A stretch of DNA of 64,000 nt from Yponomeuta sedellus (GCA_934045075.1 OW203724.1:24255528-24319527); one strand, 5' to 3'; positions 12,501 through 24,303 are shown, counted from the stretch's first letter. Notes: generated by a model from the letters alone, not told the origin. Made by a program: numbers and translations.

Positions 12501-12929
12501 CTATAGGCTAACAGTCAGTTTATATATTTTAGTGTAAAAACCTACCGTAGGTTTTGGAAGATGGTCGTTTGTACTGACAACAACGCAATGACGAAGGTTT
12601 TCTTTGGGATCATCCGACTGGATTGACGTAGATCTCAGTAAAGATTGCACAATATCCAAAGCCCATACGTCATAGGAACAATATCCTCTGTCAAATCTGG
12701 CACAAGGTGGATGATCTCACATACAACGTTGCCAGTAGACGTTCAGTGTTACAACTAACACACATATGCGTGTAATATAGGGTATTATTTATTTTGGACG
12801 TTCACTAATCGCTCGGTCGACGCACTGAGCTCTTCATCTTGCCAATTTTTAAATTCAAAGCTCGGTCAGAGCTTGAAGTAACTGACCTCAGACCAGCTAC
12901 AGCTTTTGCGTTGTGGTCATGACAAATCT

Positions 12930-13020
12930 ACGTTTCTAAGCGTGTCGATGGTAAACGTTTACCGTCGTAGTGAAATAATTTGCCAATCAGCGAGAATGAT
13001 CGCTGATTGTTGCCAAGCAA
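12930..13020 (+). mobile_element. Small dispersed repeat 'gccaatcagcg'
   Basis: AAGCGTGTCGATGGTAAACG and TTTGCCAATCAGCGAGAATG match about 22548-22645 and 47005-47100. Non-coding; class unknown. Confidence 0.4.
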
Positions 13021-13647
13021 TAAGTCTACAAAATTTAGAGTGATGATGATGGTGCTATCACTTTAAGTTTATTTATTCAATACAATAAAATACACTACGG
13101 TTGTAATTCATCAAAAATATGAAGAAATATGAAAAAAACCTGAAGAAGTTTAACTGCTGACGTGAAAATAAAAGTTGTCATCGCGGTTGATACATTTTGC
13201 AGTATCATCTGCTTACCTTGGGCCGCCTTACATAAAGCTCATTTCTAACAATTTGTTGTAGGTACACTGCGTAGACTATGGGTTAATCGACTTTGAAACT
13301 AACATCTAAACCATGAATTAGTTCAGTCAAATGGGTCCTGTACTACATTTAGCATTCAGATTCTCTTAGCGCAAATGCATGCAACTGCACGACGTCAGTA
13401 ACGAAGAATGGGCCAGTTAGGTACCTCGAGTTTAACGTCGCTCGTCGTTTGAGTGACATATGCATCCGTGGGGCACCCGAGCGTCCCACAAAATTAAATC
13501 ATGTTGGCGTAGCACCAACAGCTTTTACAATTTACGCTAAAATCTTCGCTTATTGACACGGTGATATATAGCTCGTAAGTAGTTGATATACTTAATTTTA
13601 TCTATATGTCTGGCCCAAGAATAGAACCCGCCACTGATCCAATGGGC

Positions 13648-14232
13648 CTTTTTTAGGGTTCCAAAGTCAAAGAACCCTTATAGTTTCGTCGTGACCGTCT
13701 GTCTGTCTTTGTCCGTATGGAACACAGGCACGACAAGTGCTAGAAAGCTGACATTTGGCATAGACATACATAATAATCACGCCAACAAACCGGTACGATA
13801 AAATGTTAATAAAAATTTAGGTTACCTCCCCCCTCTACATCTAAATAAGGGAAGCATTTTTTTTCTCGCTTGTACCATAGAGTGGGATTGGTCGCTGAAA
13901 AATATTGAGTATAGGAAAACCGATTTAGGAATTAGTTTGTAAAATAAGCTTAAAGCACAATTTTTTGTTATAGTAGTGGGTCCCCACCCTCTCTCTACAA
14001 GGTGGATTTTAGAAACGTGAAATAAATCAGGGCAGTACTACTTAATTATAATTAATTTAAAAGGCAAACTATCAGGACCAAGAAGGCTTCACAAGCTATC
14101 GAGCCATAGGCTTAGAAAAGGAAAACTTCGTAAAAAATCCATTGAAAATTACTTTAATAAATCAGATAAATATCCTCCTTCTTCGGAACCCAACACCGCG
14201 CGTGGCCCGACACGCACTTGACTAGTTTTTTA
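13648..14232 (+). mobile_element. 'ggttccg' family repeat, plus-strand copy
   Basis: Begins TTAGGGTTCCAAAGTCAAAG, contains CCGTCTGTCTGTCTTTGTCC, and ends with CTTCTTCGGAACCC followed by CCCGACACGCACTTGACTAG. Related to 4548-5235 (minus) and to a 3' remnant near 46620-46680. No intact coding sequence. Confidence 0.45.
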
Positions 14233-15060
14233 TGGACTCTTTATTACCATGTGAGCTGGGCGACTGTCATATACTTCGAGGTAATTTTTCTAACATGAAT
14301 CATTCTATGTCTGTTAATTCACGATAATCACCAACATTCCCTGTGCCCTCGTAACTTTTGCAATAGTACGTATTTAAATATGAACAGGCATGGTTTGTAA
14401 AGTCCCCATGGTTTAAATCCATCTAAATATAGTTAGCTACTTGGTAGGAGATATTATCTCGTATTCCTCCTCACTTTTATTATATTTCGCCTGAAGAGTT
14501 GAAGGGGTTCTGTCGGGGAGGGAGTCGTGGTGTAAATGGCTTCTGTTGTAGTACCAGTAGGTTCTGTCCTCATATATTGTATGAAGTCAACTAAAATAAC
14601 CTTGCTTATATTGTACATTAAGTGCTGACTAAATATAAAGTGCAACTTATTGTAATAATGAGGCTACTCGCCTACTACACGCCTATAAGTTTGTATGTTT
14701 CCAAAAACATCGAGCTCTAAAATCATTCTGTGTTCTGGCACTCTGGCAGAGACACAAGCGCCGGCGTCGCCAGTCCCATGTTCAGCCTCCTGTCTCCTGG
14801 CTGCCAGCCAGCCAGACAGTTTTCCGATAACTTCATTGAGTGCCTAGAAAAATTCTAGTAAACTTTTCGCTTAAGCACTGTCTTGTAATTAAGTGCAGAT
14901 TCTTGCACGTCTTCGACAAATAAGGTATTTGTTAGATAGTTAACAAGGAAATTGTTTTCTACGTCTAAACCAGAGATTTATTTTCATATTCTTTTTCGTG
15001 TCAAGATCAGTCGTCCGCGTTTATTTGACATAGTATAATAGATATTTAAGTAAATGTATA

Positions 15061-15381
15061 CAGGGCGTCCCAAAGTTATGGGACATGAAGAGAAAGTACC
15101 TCAACTATTGTAGATAGGGTATTTTGCTGAGAGATGACGTTACGTTATTTGTAAAAGTTAGTAATTCTGCATTCATAGATTTTCTAAATATTACTTGCCT
15201 TGTCTGGGCATCGAACCAACTTAAATGTAAAAAAAAAACACCCTACTTTTATGATGGCAATCGAAAGAATGGCTAAAAACTAATCACTCTTCTTAAGTAA
15301 CATAGTATTTTAAAAGAAAATACCCTATCTACGATATTTAAGGTACCTTCCCTTCATGCCCCATAACTTTGGGTCACCCTG
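15061..15381. mobile_element. Mariner-type MITE with long inverted repeats
   Basis: Seen: flanking TA, ends CAGGGCGTCCCAAAGTTATG and CATAACTTTGGGTCACCCTG, and inverted similarity over about 70 bp including GTAGATAGGGTATTTT. Length 321 bp, no ORF. CAGGG ends with TA duplication fit mariner. Confidence 0.75.
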
Positions 15382-15774
15382 TATAGTAAAATATATAGAG
15401 CAATGTATAACGTACGCACGATAAGCTGTGAATACGTGCAAACCTCATATATACATCTGGGGTAGTTGTTTACCACTTTTTCTACACATATGTTGATCGG
15501 TCTGTAAATGCTTAGTTCTAAAACTCTATTTTACCTCAAACTCTTGGAAAATTTGAAGCTAATACGATTCTTACGTCAACGGCGTGGGCGGCCATTGAGC
15601 TACGTCATAACTATCATTGATGATTATCACTTCTTGGTCTATTTTTACTAGAATTAGTGATGAAATTCTATACTTCCCTCCGTATAATATTTACAAACTT
15701 TAGTTGCCAGATACTTTTTAATTTAACAAGTATAGAGATATAAAAAGCAAACTTAAACTCACACATTTATCCTT

Positions 15775-15905
15775 TAGGGGTAGGCAGAGACCACGGTCAG
15801 CCACTATCCTGACACAACTCTTTGGCTTCATCAACAGTCATTAGTTGTTGCATGCGCGCACGCCGGTGTCGGGTACTTTTTATCTCGCCGTTTGCTAGTA
15901 CAGCC
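15775..15905 (-). mobile_element. Same dispersed repeat, minus strand
   Basis: GGGTAGGCAGAGACCACGGT and CGCCGGTGTCGGGTACTTTT are complements of the sections at 53465-53600. Confidence 0.5.
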
Positions 15906-16614
15906 TCTATTTAATCGAAGTATGTCCGCCTGGGCATCCCTTACTGCCCCCCCCCACTCACATCAGGTCGATATATTTCTATTTCGATCTAAACAGTATT
16001 ACATATAAAAAAAATTAGCAATGCAATCAATGGATCAAAACGACCACATAAAACAAAATCGATTATCATAAAGAATCGAATCGGTAACTTCATAGAAAGT
16101 CACTATAGATAGATAGATAGATAGAGAACACTAGCTGTCAAAAGTTAAATTAACGGTTGGACTGATTAATTGGCGAGGTAAGCCTGTATACTTCTTATGT
16201 ATTATCTGCCTAGTTCAAATAAAGAGAAGGATATTTTTTGTAAATAAAATGTAATTTATTTTTTGCCAAGTAAAACTAATCAAACATAACTTGAGGACTG
16301 TTAAGATCTAGGCAAGTGGCAATAATTGCCTCTGCCATCCCCATGGGACACAGGCGTGAGCTTATGTACCTATTGTAGTGCATAAATAAAAACCAAATAC
16401 ATTAAACCTTCTAAACGTTGTATCGCTTGCAAAGAGCTTCTTTAATATAATAATAGTAACTTCCACATAACAATCACTTGCCCCTTTTATTGCGTAACTT
16501 TCCACTGTATCGAGTTAGGCATTTAGGCGACTCCAGAGTGTCAAAATATGTATGTATCTGACAGTTCGGAGTAGACTAAATCAGACAACACCATACAGTA
16601 GAGGACTTATGTGA

Positions 16615-16675
16615 TCAAAACCCTGGCCCCAAACTAGAATACCCTATGCTATGGCAACCAGGCAAGGACCTCATT
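16615..16675 (+). mobile_element. SINE tail fragment
   Basis: CCTGGCCCCAAACTAGAATA and CCCTATGCTATGGCAACCAGG match the GGTACCATAGC/CCTAGTTTGGGACC tail at 53790-53985 in the opposite orientation. Confidence 0.4.
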
Positions 16676-16769
16676 AACATGAAATTTCATACACCCAGAT
16701 TGAGGCTAGGTCAAGTTTAGGTCAACTGCACTTCATCGTAAATTAAATGTGTTAAACGTAATGCCACAG

Positions 16770-17055
16770 TAGGTATAACAATGAACTCTGAAACGAGAGC
16801 CCCAGGTTCGATTCCCACTGCGGGCATGTACCAATGACATTGTTTTCTAAGTTATGTACGTTTGTGAAGTTATAGTAGCAATTCTACTAGCTAACCGTGA
16901 GGAAACCTGCGTGTCTGAGGTGTTGAAATACCTCAGCGCTGGAAATTGCCAGTCCGCGGTGGATACATTGTGGTAATTAAGCCCCAACTCTCTCACTGAG
17001 AGAAGGCTTGTGCCCTCCAGTGGGATGTTTTAGGCCACTTATAAATGTAATGTAA
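16770..17055 (+). mobile_element. tRNA-derived SINE
   Basis: Box B GGTTCGATTCC, then ACCAATGACATTGTTTTCTA, CCGTGAGGAAACCTGCGTGT, and a tail with CTCTCTCACTGAGAGAAGGC and CCAGTGGGATGTTTTAGGCC. Box A is degraded. The tail type recurs alone elsewhere in the window. Confidence 0.65.
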
Positions 17056-17659
17056 AACAAAGCAAATAAGTTGCAACCTCTCTCTCGCATTAGCTTAGGT
17101 CGAAACGCCTTAACTGTACGCAAAACGCAACAGACTGGGAATAGAATTTAGCACATTTCTCAATTTCAATTAGCGGCGTGCGATGTTTAGATCCCAAGTC
17201 GCATGTGTTAAATACATCTATTTCTGTATTCATAGTGACCTACTTGCGAATGTTTGATTCCTTGAACTATCGGTTGCGTAGTCTGGAGGAATTCTGGCTC
17301 GTTTTATGGTGGTCTTTAGCGTTGGTATTCGTTTATGGTAGAGTTCTTTTATCTTAGTTGTTATTTGAGATTAGAGACTATTAGAGAGCTTATGCAGTTG
17401 CATCAATAAAAATACCGAAGTAGGCAACACCAGGATATTGTCAAGTTTTCCTTTTTAGTGTTCTAGGTTGGCTAAAACGAATCTCTCTGTCTTACTCTCT
17501 CTCTCTCTCTCTCTGTGTCCTAAAGTACATGGCGTGTGTTGTGGAAAAGAATAAATTATTTAGTTCCTAGTGCAGTCGTCTTCTAAATCTACTGATCCAT
17601 CGTCTAAGTTATGGGTACCTAGTACCATCTAGTACTTAGTATGCGCATTAAGGAACAGA

Positions 17660-17760
17660 ACAGGCGGTGGGCATGCGTGGAAATTAAGCCCATACTCTCT
17701 CTCTGAGAGAAGGCGTGTGCCCTGCAGTAGGACGTTTATAGGCTCCATTATCATTACATT
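17660..17760 (+). mobile_element. SINE tail fragment
   Basis: GGCGGTGGGCATGCGTGGAA, ACTCTCTCTCTGAGAGAAGG and GCAGTAGGACGTTTATAGGC. Confidence 0.5.
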
Positions 17761-18654
17761 CTTTAGGTATGTTCATTAGATTTTTCGATTAGATTGAACC
17801 TCCTAAGCCATGGAGGTAACAGTTACTTCAAGTCTTCTAAAACTACGTAGATTTTGAAAAACTTATTCTCTTTGTTGTCCAAAAAATTATGAGGAAAATA
17901 TTGGCCCTGGAACAGTAAGATTTCCGGACTTCCTACTAAATCATTGGGTGTGAAATGAGAAAGTCAATTCGTGATGTCCTATTTCTAGGACGCAAGAGCT
18001 TAGGAGGTTATATAATTTGTGTCCCCACACCTCCCTTCCTATTTTTAATCGACTTCAAAAAAGGAGGAGGTTATCAATTCGGAGGTTACTTATTTTTTCC
18101 TACTATCTTTTCGCATTATCATCGTCAAATGTTAACCGTTTTCGAAATTTTTTTTTAATTATTTTTTTGGACGTAATATTATTTTGACTTACTCATCCAT
18201 CTGCTCCAAAAATCCACGAACCAAAATTTGAGTGGTATAAAATGCCATTTAGCATTAAGTACGTCTTTGTACAAACCATGTTTTCTGTGTTATAATTTTG
18301 GTCCGCAACAAGTCTATCTAGTGCTGCAATTAGCGTTCAGGATTTCTGTATGAAGAATCTCTCGACTCTTAACGCATAATGGACGGCTGCGTAATATCTC
18401 AATACAACATGTTCATAGTGGTAGGTACTTAAAATAAAGATGAGAGTGGGATTGTTATATTTAGCTCGGTTTGTTATAGAATCTTGTCGATACCCCGCGT
18501 CCTACGTTTTGTTCTCGGATGTGATTCATGGCCCTTAATATAGGTATATCCGTTTTATTCAAGAGTTGCATTCTATACTTCATACCATGACTATGCGAAA
18601 AAGAAAGCTTTAAGTAAGAGTTAGAGAGTTTAAATGGAATTAATTAATGCAATA

Positions 18655-19010
18655 TCGATATCAACCACTGCTGGGGCACGGGTCTCTTCGTGCATCGCAG
18701 GAAAGTTTTGCCATACTCCACCACGGGGACAAGTCCGGGTTGGTGGAGGATTGTAAAACAGTGGCAGGCCTTACTGTCGGAAGTTATCAAGCCGCCCATA
18801 ACGGCTCTGACATGGCTTATCGACTGCCATTACATGACAGCCGTCACCAACGGCTTAAAGTGCTTAGCGAAGCACGGAAGCGCTCGGAAAAAATGACACT
18901 AGCGGTAGTCACAGGATGTCCACCAATCCAGCACCTGACCGCGCCTTGTTGTTGCTTAACCTTAGAGATTAATTGCAATGAATCGATTCCACTAGGCCAT
19001 AAGCACTTCT
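18655..19010 (-). mobile_element. 5S-rRNA-derived SINE copy
   Basis: On the minus strand the head carries TTAAGCAACAACAAGGCGCG, a degenerate version of the 5S rRNA internal region, then the shared body (CCGTGCTTCGC, TTAAGCCGTTGG) and tail (GGGGCACGGGTCTC on plus). The open frames here lie within the repeat. Confidence 0.65.
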
Positions 19011-19705
19011 ATCAAAAAACAAAAATGCCTTGAATATTCACAAGTTAAATTGTATTATAATTATAGGACTAACATTCATAATAGCATACATTCATAAGTG
19101 TCCTCATTTAATTACAATCACTAAAACGAGAAAGACAGCATGCTTGACGTTAGACCAGCCTTAAGGGTTCCGCTATTGTTTCTGTTGAAATATATTCATT
19201 TATCTGTGAAAGCTATGCCTTCAGTGAGTTCAGTGTGACGACTGAAATAAATCTATTTCCACCTTCATGAAACTTTTTCTAGCTGCGTGGGCGGCATTTT
19301 ATTAGACACCTTAATAAATCTAAAGTGATATGTCGCTCTTTTTATGACAGCTGACGTTTGTTTGTAATCCAAGGTACCTAGATGTTTTCTTTTTGTTAAA
19401 AAATTGCTCATTTCGTGTCAAGACGTAACTTTGGCGGAATTTGTGGACATTTGCTGGTGGCCATATCAATAACAAATAATAGTAATAATGTTTTTTTGTT
19501 AATCTACTTCGAGAAAAGCCACCTGCGTGTATACTTTGCATCAGATAAATCTTCCATAGTTGCGAAAAAAAACGTTTAGATTTTTATATTTATTTATGTT
19601 AGATGAGTTACAAGTCTTATGGCATGTCCTGCCCTAGATGGGTGTGAAACGACTTAGTCAAACGCTTAGCGCCCTATTTGTTCCACACGTATTGAATAGA
19701 CTTCA

Positions 19706-20073
19706 CTTCGTTATCAACCCTTGTATGTCCCCACTGCTGGGGCACGGGTCTCTTCCTGCATCGCAGGAAGGTTAGGCCATACTCCACCACGGGGGCCAAG
19801 TCCGGGTTGGTGGAGGATTGTAAGACAGTGGCGGGCCTTACTGTCAGAAGTTATCAAGCCGCCCATAAGGCCTCTGACATGGCTTAACGACTGCCATTAT
19901 ATGACAGCCGGCACCAACGGCTTTACGTGCCTTGCGAAGCACGGAAGCGCTCGGAAAAATGCCACTAGCGGTAGTCACGGGACTCTCACCCATCCCGTAC
20001 CTGACCGCGCCTGTTGTTGCTTAACCAAGTGATTGATTCCAATCACTCGGTTCGCCCAGGCCACGAGCGCTTC
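19706..20073 (-). mobile_element. 5S-rRNA-derived SINE, near-full copy
   Basis: Runs from CCTTGTATGTCCCCACTGCT to GGCCACGAGCGCTTC on plus. On minus, the head reads GTTAAGCAACAACAGGCGCG then GATGGGTGAG, aligning with the 5S rRNA segment TTAAGCAGCGTCGGGCGCGG ... GATGGGGGACCG. It is the best-preserved copy together with 41085-41445. Confidence 0.75.
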
Positions 20074-20082
20074 AGACTTCAC

Positions 20083-20229
20083 TTACACTATTTTTATTTT
20101 TAATGCACTAACCCGTGCTAAGGAACAAATTTAAAAACCTATTTAGAGGCTTAAAATTTTAGCCTCTAAATAGGTTTTTAAATTTGTTCCTTAGCACGGG
20201 TTAGTGCATTAAAAATAAAAATAGTGTAA
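20083..20229. repeat. Perfect 69-bp palindrome at the start of the tRNA-like array
   Basis: Arms 20083-20151 and 20161-20229 are exact reverse complements around a 9-nt AT spacer. The arms are the 3' part of the tRNA-like unit facing its own inverted copy. A 5S-SINE ends immediately to the left. Confidence 0.9.
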
Positions 20230-21110
20230 TCATGTGGGTACAATGATATCGTTCCGATGTTAAAACCTAACTGCAAAGTAGGTAGTCGGGGCTGTAAGTA
20301 ATGCAATTTGCTTAAGTCAGATGTCGCTGCCTGTACGTAATACAGAGAATATTGTAAAGAGGTTCGAAATTTCACTGATGCCGTGAGTCGCCCATTGGCT
20401 CAATTGGTAGAGCGCTGGTACGGATAGCCAGAGGTTGCGGGTTCGAATCCCGGCATGGGTGAAATTTTTAGCCTCTAAATAGGTTTTTAAATTTGTTCCT
20501 TAGCACGGGTTAGTGCATTAAAAATAAAAATAGTGTAATCATGTGGGTACAATGATATCGTTCCGATGTTAAAACCTAACTGCAAAGTAGGTGGTCGGGG
20601 CTGTAAGTAATGCAATTTGCTTAAGTCAGATGTCGCTGCCTGTACGTAATATAGAGAGAATATTGTAAAGAGGTTCGAAATTTCACTGATGCCGTGAGTC
20701 GCCCATTGGCTCAATTGGTAGAGCGCTGGTACGGATAGCCAGAGGTTGCGGGTTCGAATCCCGGCATGGGTGAAATTTTTAGCCTCTAAATAGGTTTTTA
20801 AATTTGTTCCTTAGCACGGGTTAGTGCATAAAAAATAAAAATAGTGTAATCATGTGGGTACAATGATATCGTTCCGATGTTAAAACCTAACTGCAAAGTA
20901 GGTGGTCGGGGCTGTAAGTAATGCAATTTGCTTAAGTCAGATGTCGCTGCCTGTACGTAATACAGAGAATATTGTAAAGAGGTTCGAAATTTCACTGATG
21001 CCGTGAGTCGCCCATTGGCTCAATTGGTAGAGCGCTGGTACGGATAGCCAGAGATTGCGGGTTCGAATCCCGGCATGGGTGAAATTTTTAGCCTCTAAAT
21101 AGGTTTTTAA
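20161..21110 (+). repeat. Tandem array of three 310-bp tRNA-like repeat units
   Basis: Seen: AGCCTCTAAATAGGTTTTTA begins at 20161, 20470, 20781 and 21090, giving periods of 309, 311 and 309 bp. Each unit holds one tRNA-like segment (about 20390-20460, 20701-20771, 21010-21080) with box A TTGGCTCAATTGGTAGAGC and box B GGTTCGAATCC. Units differ by only a few bases, so the tandem arrangement is young. Three near-identical minus-strand ORFs here are repeat shadows. Confidence 0.85.
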
Positions 21111-21207
21111 ATAGACTTCACTTTTTTAATAAGTTAAGAAATTAAATAAAAATAAAACGGTCTCCATGATCCAGGTGTAAAAAATTAAAACAGTTTTTTT
21201 ATGCGCC

Positions 21208-21285
21208 ACAGGCCTTCTCTCAAAGAGAGAGAGAGAGAGAGTATGGTCTTAATTACCAAGCGTGCCCACCGCAGATTAGTAATAA
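21208..21285 (-). mobile_element. SINE tail, minus strand, with GA run
   Basis: CCACAGGCCTTCTCTCAAAG, a GA run and CGTGCCCACCGCAGATTAGT. Directly follows the tRNA-like array. Confidence 0.5.
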
Positions 21286-21451
21286 AATTAAACAGGCTGT
21301 ATTTGGTTTCATGCAACTTGGTAAATTAAAAGAACATATAATAGGGGTTGATATTAAAGTACATACATGTAGGTATTGAAGAAATATATTTTGTAGTCGG
21401 TGCCCAAAATGTATGTGCTGCTCATGTAACGTGACACCGGCTCCAAGATAT

Positions 21452-21651
21452 ATAAGATAAGATAAGATGAGATGAGACGAGACGAGACGAGACGGGACGG
21501 GACGGGACGGGACGGGACGGGACGGGACGGGACGGGACGGGACGGGACGGGACGGGACGGGACGGGACGGGACGGGACGGGACGGGACGGGACGGGACGG
21601 GACGGGACAGGACGGGACGGGACGGGACGGGACGGGACGGGACGAGACGGG
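21452..21651. repeat. Graded pentanucleotide array, 40 units
   Basis: Seen in order: ATAAG x3, ATGAG x2, ACGAG x3, then 32 units that are ACGGG except one ACAGG and one ACGAG near the far end. The open frames over it (repeating GRDGT on plus, RPVPS on minus) are translation of the repeat, not genes. It sits at the end of a retroelement tail (CGGCTCCAAGATATATAAG) related to one at about 33660-33760. Confidence 0.95.
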
Positions 21652-22112
21652 ACGAAGGGAGTCGAATTTCAGCGACGTCGTTTTGCTCTGCCCGAAGTCC
21701 AACTTTCCATCAGTATCCTTATTTATGTGTCAGTTTTATGTACATCTATTTGGCTTCACAATTCCTTGCTCTTTTATTTCTCCTCAACTCCCAGAAAACT
21801 CCAAATCATGACATACATAGAAAAGAACTGTCTACCGATTCTAGGATTCTCTCCTCAAATTGGGAGTCACGATCCAAAAATAAACTCAAGTGTCGTGTAG
21901 TAAAAAGTAACATCGATCAATCTTGTACTGTCAGTCGGGCCATTCAACGTTTGGACACCGTGGCGTCGATTGCTGGCCCAGTTGAACTGAAGCCACGCCA
22001 CGCCCAGGCAATACAATTGTCTCGCATGTAGACGCATGCCATAGAGCCCACCCTGTGTTTAAATTGATCACATCATAACGCACCATCACATCTTTTACGA
22101 TAACATCACATA

Positions 22113-22113
<1 letters not shown>

Positions 22114-22152
<39 letters not shown>
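22114..22152. repeat. (CA)n microsatellite
   Basis: 39 nt of uninterrupted CA. Confidence 0.95.
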
Positions 22153-22154
<2 letters not shown>

Positions 22155-22209
22155 AGCATGAATGCATGTAATAGATTAAAATTACCATTTCGTCCCCCAA
22201 TAAGAGAAT

Positions 22210-22476
22210 TTGCTTTCAATGTTTTATTGGTATTGTATCTCAAGAGCTGATAAAAAGAATTGTAGGTATATTGTAAACACGTCCGAAGGTGTCCCGCTCG
22301 AGGTCAATGTCCCAGCCCTCAACGTAAAAATACCAAATGCAACGGAAGTGGAGATGACACCGGCAGAATGCGGTCACGCCGATGACAGACGAGGGTTTTC
22401 TGAAGAACGCGGTTTCATGAATTCAAAGTTCCGGGAAAGTAGGGCAGATGAAAAATACGTGATATTTTGTGACTGA
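22210..22476 (+). other. Unassigned ORF of 88 codons with some coding character
   Basis: The middle part (EGVPLEVNVPALNVKIPNAT, then VEMTPAECGHADDRRGFSEE) uses more G/C at third positions than its surroundings, and nothing in it matches a repeat seen elsewhere in the window. I do not recognise the protein. The first 15 residues look non-coding, so an exon could start inside. It may be a decayed transposon piece. Confidence 0.25.
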
Positions 22477-22904
22477 TGGAGCACTGTTTTATTTTATAAA
22501 GAGAGTACAGACGACGTAACTATATCATACATTTTATCTTCTCCTTCTTAGCGTGTCGATGGCAAGCTATCGATGTGATAGGATTTGCCAATCAGCGTAA
22601 GAGACACGCTGGTTGTGGCCCAGCTTGCGCCACATGTAAGGGTTTAGTGAGTACGTCATTAGCGAAGGCTCCTTTCATGCACGTTTTATAATATAAACAC
22701 TCAATCTGCAGATTTGCTAAAGGTCATTCGAATGGTGGCGTGGTGGCCGGCTCATCTATCTCCCTCCAACATGGTTGAGACTGATGATGACCGACCCCTG
22801 TGTTACGCTCGTGAACAGTGCTGTTTGTGTGTATGGCCGCAGCACTAATGTTTTCCCTACTTTTGTAAAATTGACTAATGTTTTGGCACTTAAAGTTATT
22901 GATG

Positions 22905-23085
22905 ACAATCATGGAATCTTATCAGATAGGTAGCAGCTGATATAATGGGCTTAAGATGATGTAAGGTGAGAAAAGACGGTCAGAGTGGAGTTCTTTTTCG
23001 GCTGGCTTTTTCAACAATACACTACGGCCTAAAAGTAGCGGCTTACATTTCAAATTTACATTCAGCAAACAGAATGTAAATTCTT
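22905..23085 (-). mobile_element. Dispersed repeat, copy 1 of 3
   Basis: GATGTAAGGTGAGAAAAGAC and CCTAAAAGTAGCGGCTTACA are complements of 56160-56360 and overlap in content with 30515-30645. Non-coding family of about 200 bp. Confidence 0.5.
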
Positions 23086-23399
23086 TTAATTCTTATTGAT
23101 TCACGATGCTCATATTATATGGGTCTAATCGCGATTATTTCTAAGGAAACGTAATGTCTATGTAAATTCTTTACGTTGAAACAAAAACAAAACTTTTGAT
23201 TTCATTGTTTTTCTGAAACTGGATCCTGTTTCTGGTCAGTTGTAGATTAACTTTACTGTGCATTAGTAGACTGCATTCAGGGCTGGAATATCCATTAGAC
23301 ATTTTGAATTGCATTTCAAATGATTATAGAATAATATTACAATTTTGTCGCGGCGAAATGTTCGTGAAGTACCTAAAAAACAGCGTATTTACCTACTAA

Positions 23400-23490
23400 T
23401 ATCACCTCAGCGCTTGCAATTGCTAATCGGCGGTATCTCTCTGAGAGAAGTTCTGCCCTACAGTGGGACGCATATAGGCTACATATAAAT
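23400..23490 (+). mobile_element. SINE tail fragment
   Basis: CACCTCAGCGCTTGCAATTG, ATCTCTCTGAGAGAAGTTCT and CAGTGGGACGCATATAGGCT. Confidence 0.5.
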
Positions 23491-24005
23491 TACATATATA
23501 AATGTGAAGTCGTAAAAAAAAATAAGACGTTAGAAAAGAGTAAAGGGGAGCATTGCCTATACATGAGCCAAATTCGATAACGAATGGCGATAAACAAACC
23601 GTTGCTAGGCGACTTGTTTACACCTTAAAGGCAGATGTTAACAACCTTTTCTAGAAATCGTTTTCATACAAATAATAATCGTTCCTCCTACTAATGTAAA
23701 ATGCTTATTTATGTTTATATGTTTATGATTTTATAGTGAAAGGCTTAACCGATTTGAATATGACATATGACAACACTGAAATATGAAATTAGAAACACAG
23801 ATTTAACAAACATCTACGCGAGCCATGCCGCATGATTTTCCTAATAGAATTAAGCGCTTTTAAGCAAAAAACATACAAACTCTTCAACTTTATAATATTA
23901 ATAAGTACCTATAGATGCTACTATGAAAATGAGTAGATTGGGACCTACTGCAAATATTGCAATAAAAGAAAGTTCTTTGTATACATTTTTATTCATATGT
24001 TCACA

Positions 24006-24303
24006 CTAATCATCACTGTCACTGGCCAAAGAGGAGGATGAATTTGTGTCTCCGGAGACTTGAATTATAAATTCATCAATGACATTATCCATTACACCAT
24101 CAAATTCGGCGTTTTCTTCTTTTCTTTAATTAAGTGTTCAACACAACGTTGCCATGCTGCTGGAGTAATTTTACTTATTGCCTCACCTAACAGGACCTTT
24201 ATTTAGTTCAGCCATTTAAAAAGTTTTATTTTTTGCAGCAACAAGGCCTTTTACTTATGATTTCTATCGGATTTAATTCACAATGATATGGGGGCAATCC
24301 ATA
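24006..24303 (-). pseudogene. Broken Tc1/mariner (IS630-type) transposase C-terminus
   Basis: Seen: read on the minus strand, one frame gives YGLPPYHCELNPIE, the conserved block carrying the last acidic catalytic residue (E of NPIE) of DDE transposases. After a frame change it continues with LLGEAISKITPAAWQRCVEH, and it closes with an acidic Ser/Asp tail and a stop at 24006. Frame changes and loss of everything upstream of YGLPP show it is dead. Confidence in the family is high from the LPPYHCELNPIE signature. No terminal repeats were identified. Confidence 0.75.

Noticed and set aside
19721..20032. 103-residue ORF, repeated almost identically at 41095-41406
   Set aside because: Both lie entirely inside copies of the 5S-derived SINE; conservation is that of the repeat.
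20390..21080. Three tRNA genes in tandem
   Set aside because: Anticodon loop lacks U33, acceptor stem does not pair in register, and all copies carry identical non-tRNA flanks; these are tRNA-derived repeats.
20161..21110. CRISPR-like array
   Set aside because: The whole 310-bp unit is repeated with no unique spacers, and the DNA is eukaryotic.
21472..21900. 142-residue ORF with a repeating GRDGT pattern (and the RPVPS frame on the other strand)
   Set aside because: It is translation of a pentanucleotide microsatellite; the remainder has no domain or codon signal.
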